A stretch of DNA of 5,615 nt from Chroococcidiopsidaceae cyanobacterium CP_BM_RX_35 (GTDB taxonomy: Bacteria > Cyanobacteriota > Cyanobacteriia > Cyanobacteriales > Chroococcidiopsidaceae), in contig JAFAVL010000666.1 in assembly GCA_019242465.1 (NCBI GenBank), positions 1 through 5,615 on the forward strand, in the 5' to 3' direction. Within the stretch, counting starts at the first letter, position 1. Each line of letters starts with the position of its first letter. A program made the translations under genes and the position numbers. Positions 5,188 through 5,615 of this stretch are shown piece after piece. The notes beneath the pieces were generated by a model, which worked only from the letters and a program-made list of their open reading frames with translations, did no database searches and was not told where the DNA came from.

Positions 5188-5496
5188 ATGGCGAAGTTTT
5201 TACGGGCTCTGGTTTGTCAGTGGTTTGATGAGATAGAGGTTGATAATCCCAAAGTAGCCCAATTCTTATGCAAAGTCATTCCAGCAAGTTGTCCTTTTGA
5301 GCGAGAGATCAAGTTATTTGACCACACCTTATTTCATATTTCACCCCTGTGTAAATTGAACCCTCTTTATGAACAAATGGTTGGTCTTCGCTTCAAGGCT
5401 CTATCTTATTTAGCAGCGACAAATTCTCCCGCTACAAGCTCACGGGAAATCACTATGACAGATAACTGTAGTGGGGATGTAGCGCTTTATTGCTGA
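5188..5496 (+). CDS. Mo-dependent nitrogenase C-terminal (Mo_nitro_C) family small protein
   Basis: The 102-residue protein matches the cyanobacterial family usually named Mo-dependent nitrogenase C-terminal. The core runs from about residue 11 to 76: QWFDEIEVDNPKVAQ, then IPASCPFEREIKLF (31-44), then LFHISPLCKLNPLYEQ (48-63) and LRFKALSYL (67-75), closing with DVALYC. Despite the name, members are stand-alone proteins; I know of no demonstrated nitrogenase activity and none should be assumed. Six cysteines (10, 28, 35, 55, 94, 102), several conserved in the family, could bind metal or form disulfides; this is inference. There is no signal peptide or membrane segment. ATG 5188 is preferred over GTG 5179 because GGAAGGAAG (5171-5179) is then a well-placed Shine-Dalgarno. 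Residues 76-95, rich in Ser and Thr, look like an insertion before the conserved end. No nif gene is nearby. Confidence 0.85.
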   Translation: MAKFLRALVCQWFDEIEVDNPKVAQFLCKVIPASCPFEREIKLFDHTLFHISPLCKLNPLYEQMVGLRFKALSYLAATNSPATSSREITMTDNCSGDVALYC

Positions 5497-5615
5497 CAGC
5501 AGTTGTCTCCCAACTTATTATCTTCAAAAGTAGAGTTAGCCTTTGAAGGGATATCAAGGTTAGCTGAAATGATTGTAGAGAAAAGGCTTCAGCTAATGAC
5601 TCGCAATAAGTGACC
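5497..5615. other. Downstream region with two inverted repeats
   Basis: CTTCAAA (5522-5528) pairs with TTTGAAG (5542-5548), and TTAGCTGAA (5560-5568) pairs perfectly with TTCAGCTAA (5588-5596) over a 19-nt loop. Neither is followed by a T-run. The first could be a weak transcription end signal for the small gene upstream; the second could be an operator for a gene beyond the right edge. No coding region was recognised. Confidence 0.35.

Overview
The window looks like the chromosome of a cyanobacterium, probably one with a large genome. The best evidence is the gene content: a cytochrome b6f PetP subunit, a Get3d-type ATPase, chlorophyll synthase and a Mo_nitro_C-family protein, all typical of cyanobacteria. 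Two copies of the HIP1 octamer GCGATCGC agree with this. No RNA gene, CRISPR array or insertion sequence was seen.

Layout from left to right. (1) Positions 1-830, minus strand: a nearly complete ABC-2 permease of a polysaccharide-type exporter, whose last few codons run off the left edge. Its N-terminus carries a 13-residue in-frame tandem duplication. (2) Positions 831-1044: a divergent intergenic region. (3) Positions 1045-3554, plus strand: petP, get3d and chlG in a row. get3d and chlG are 20 bp apart and probably co-transcribed. petP is separated from get3d by 141 bp and has a compact hairpin around its stop codon. (4) Positions 3572-4587, minus strand and convergent with chlG: a broken gene. 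Its N-terminal part holds the start of a bulb-type (B_lectin) domain. Its C-terminal part, in another frame, is made of tandem repeats of about 44-48 residues with an F-T-P-Q-G-G-W-V-I type motif. (5) Positions 4742-4906, plus strand: a 54-codon ORF with a clear signal peptide, followed in another frame by a further open stretch to 5061. (6) Positions 5188-5496, plus strand: a small Cys-rich Mo_nitro_C-family protein. (7) The last 119 bp hold inverted repeats but no recognised gene.

The central block makes sense as a photosynthetic membrane unit. PetP is an accessory subunit of cytochrome b6f, ChlG makes chlorophyll for insertion into nascent photosystem proteins, and Get3d is a Get3/ArsA relative with a C-terminal alpha-crystallin-like domain that may act as a chaperone. 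A shared role in thylakoid membrane protein biogenesis is inferred from their adjacency and is not shown by the sequence. The right third (3555-5187) has the character of accessory DNA: AT-rich, repeat-bearing and containing gene fragments.
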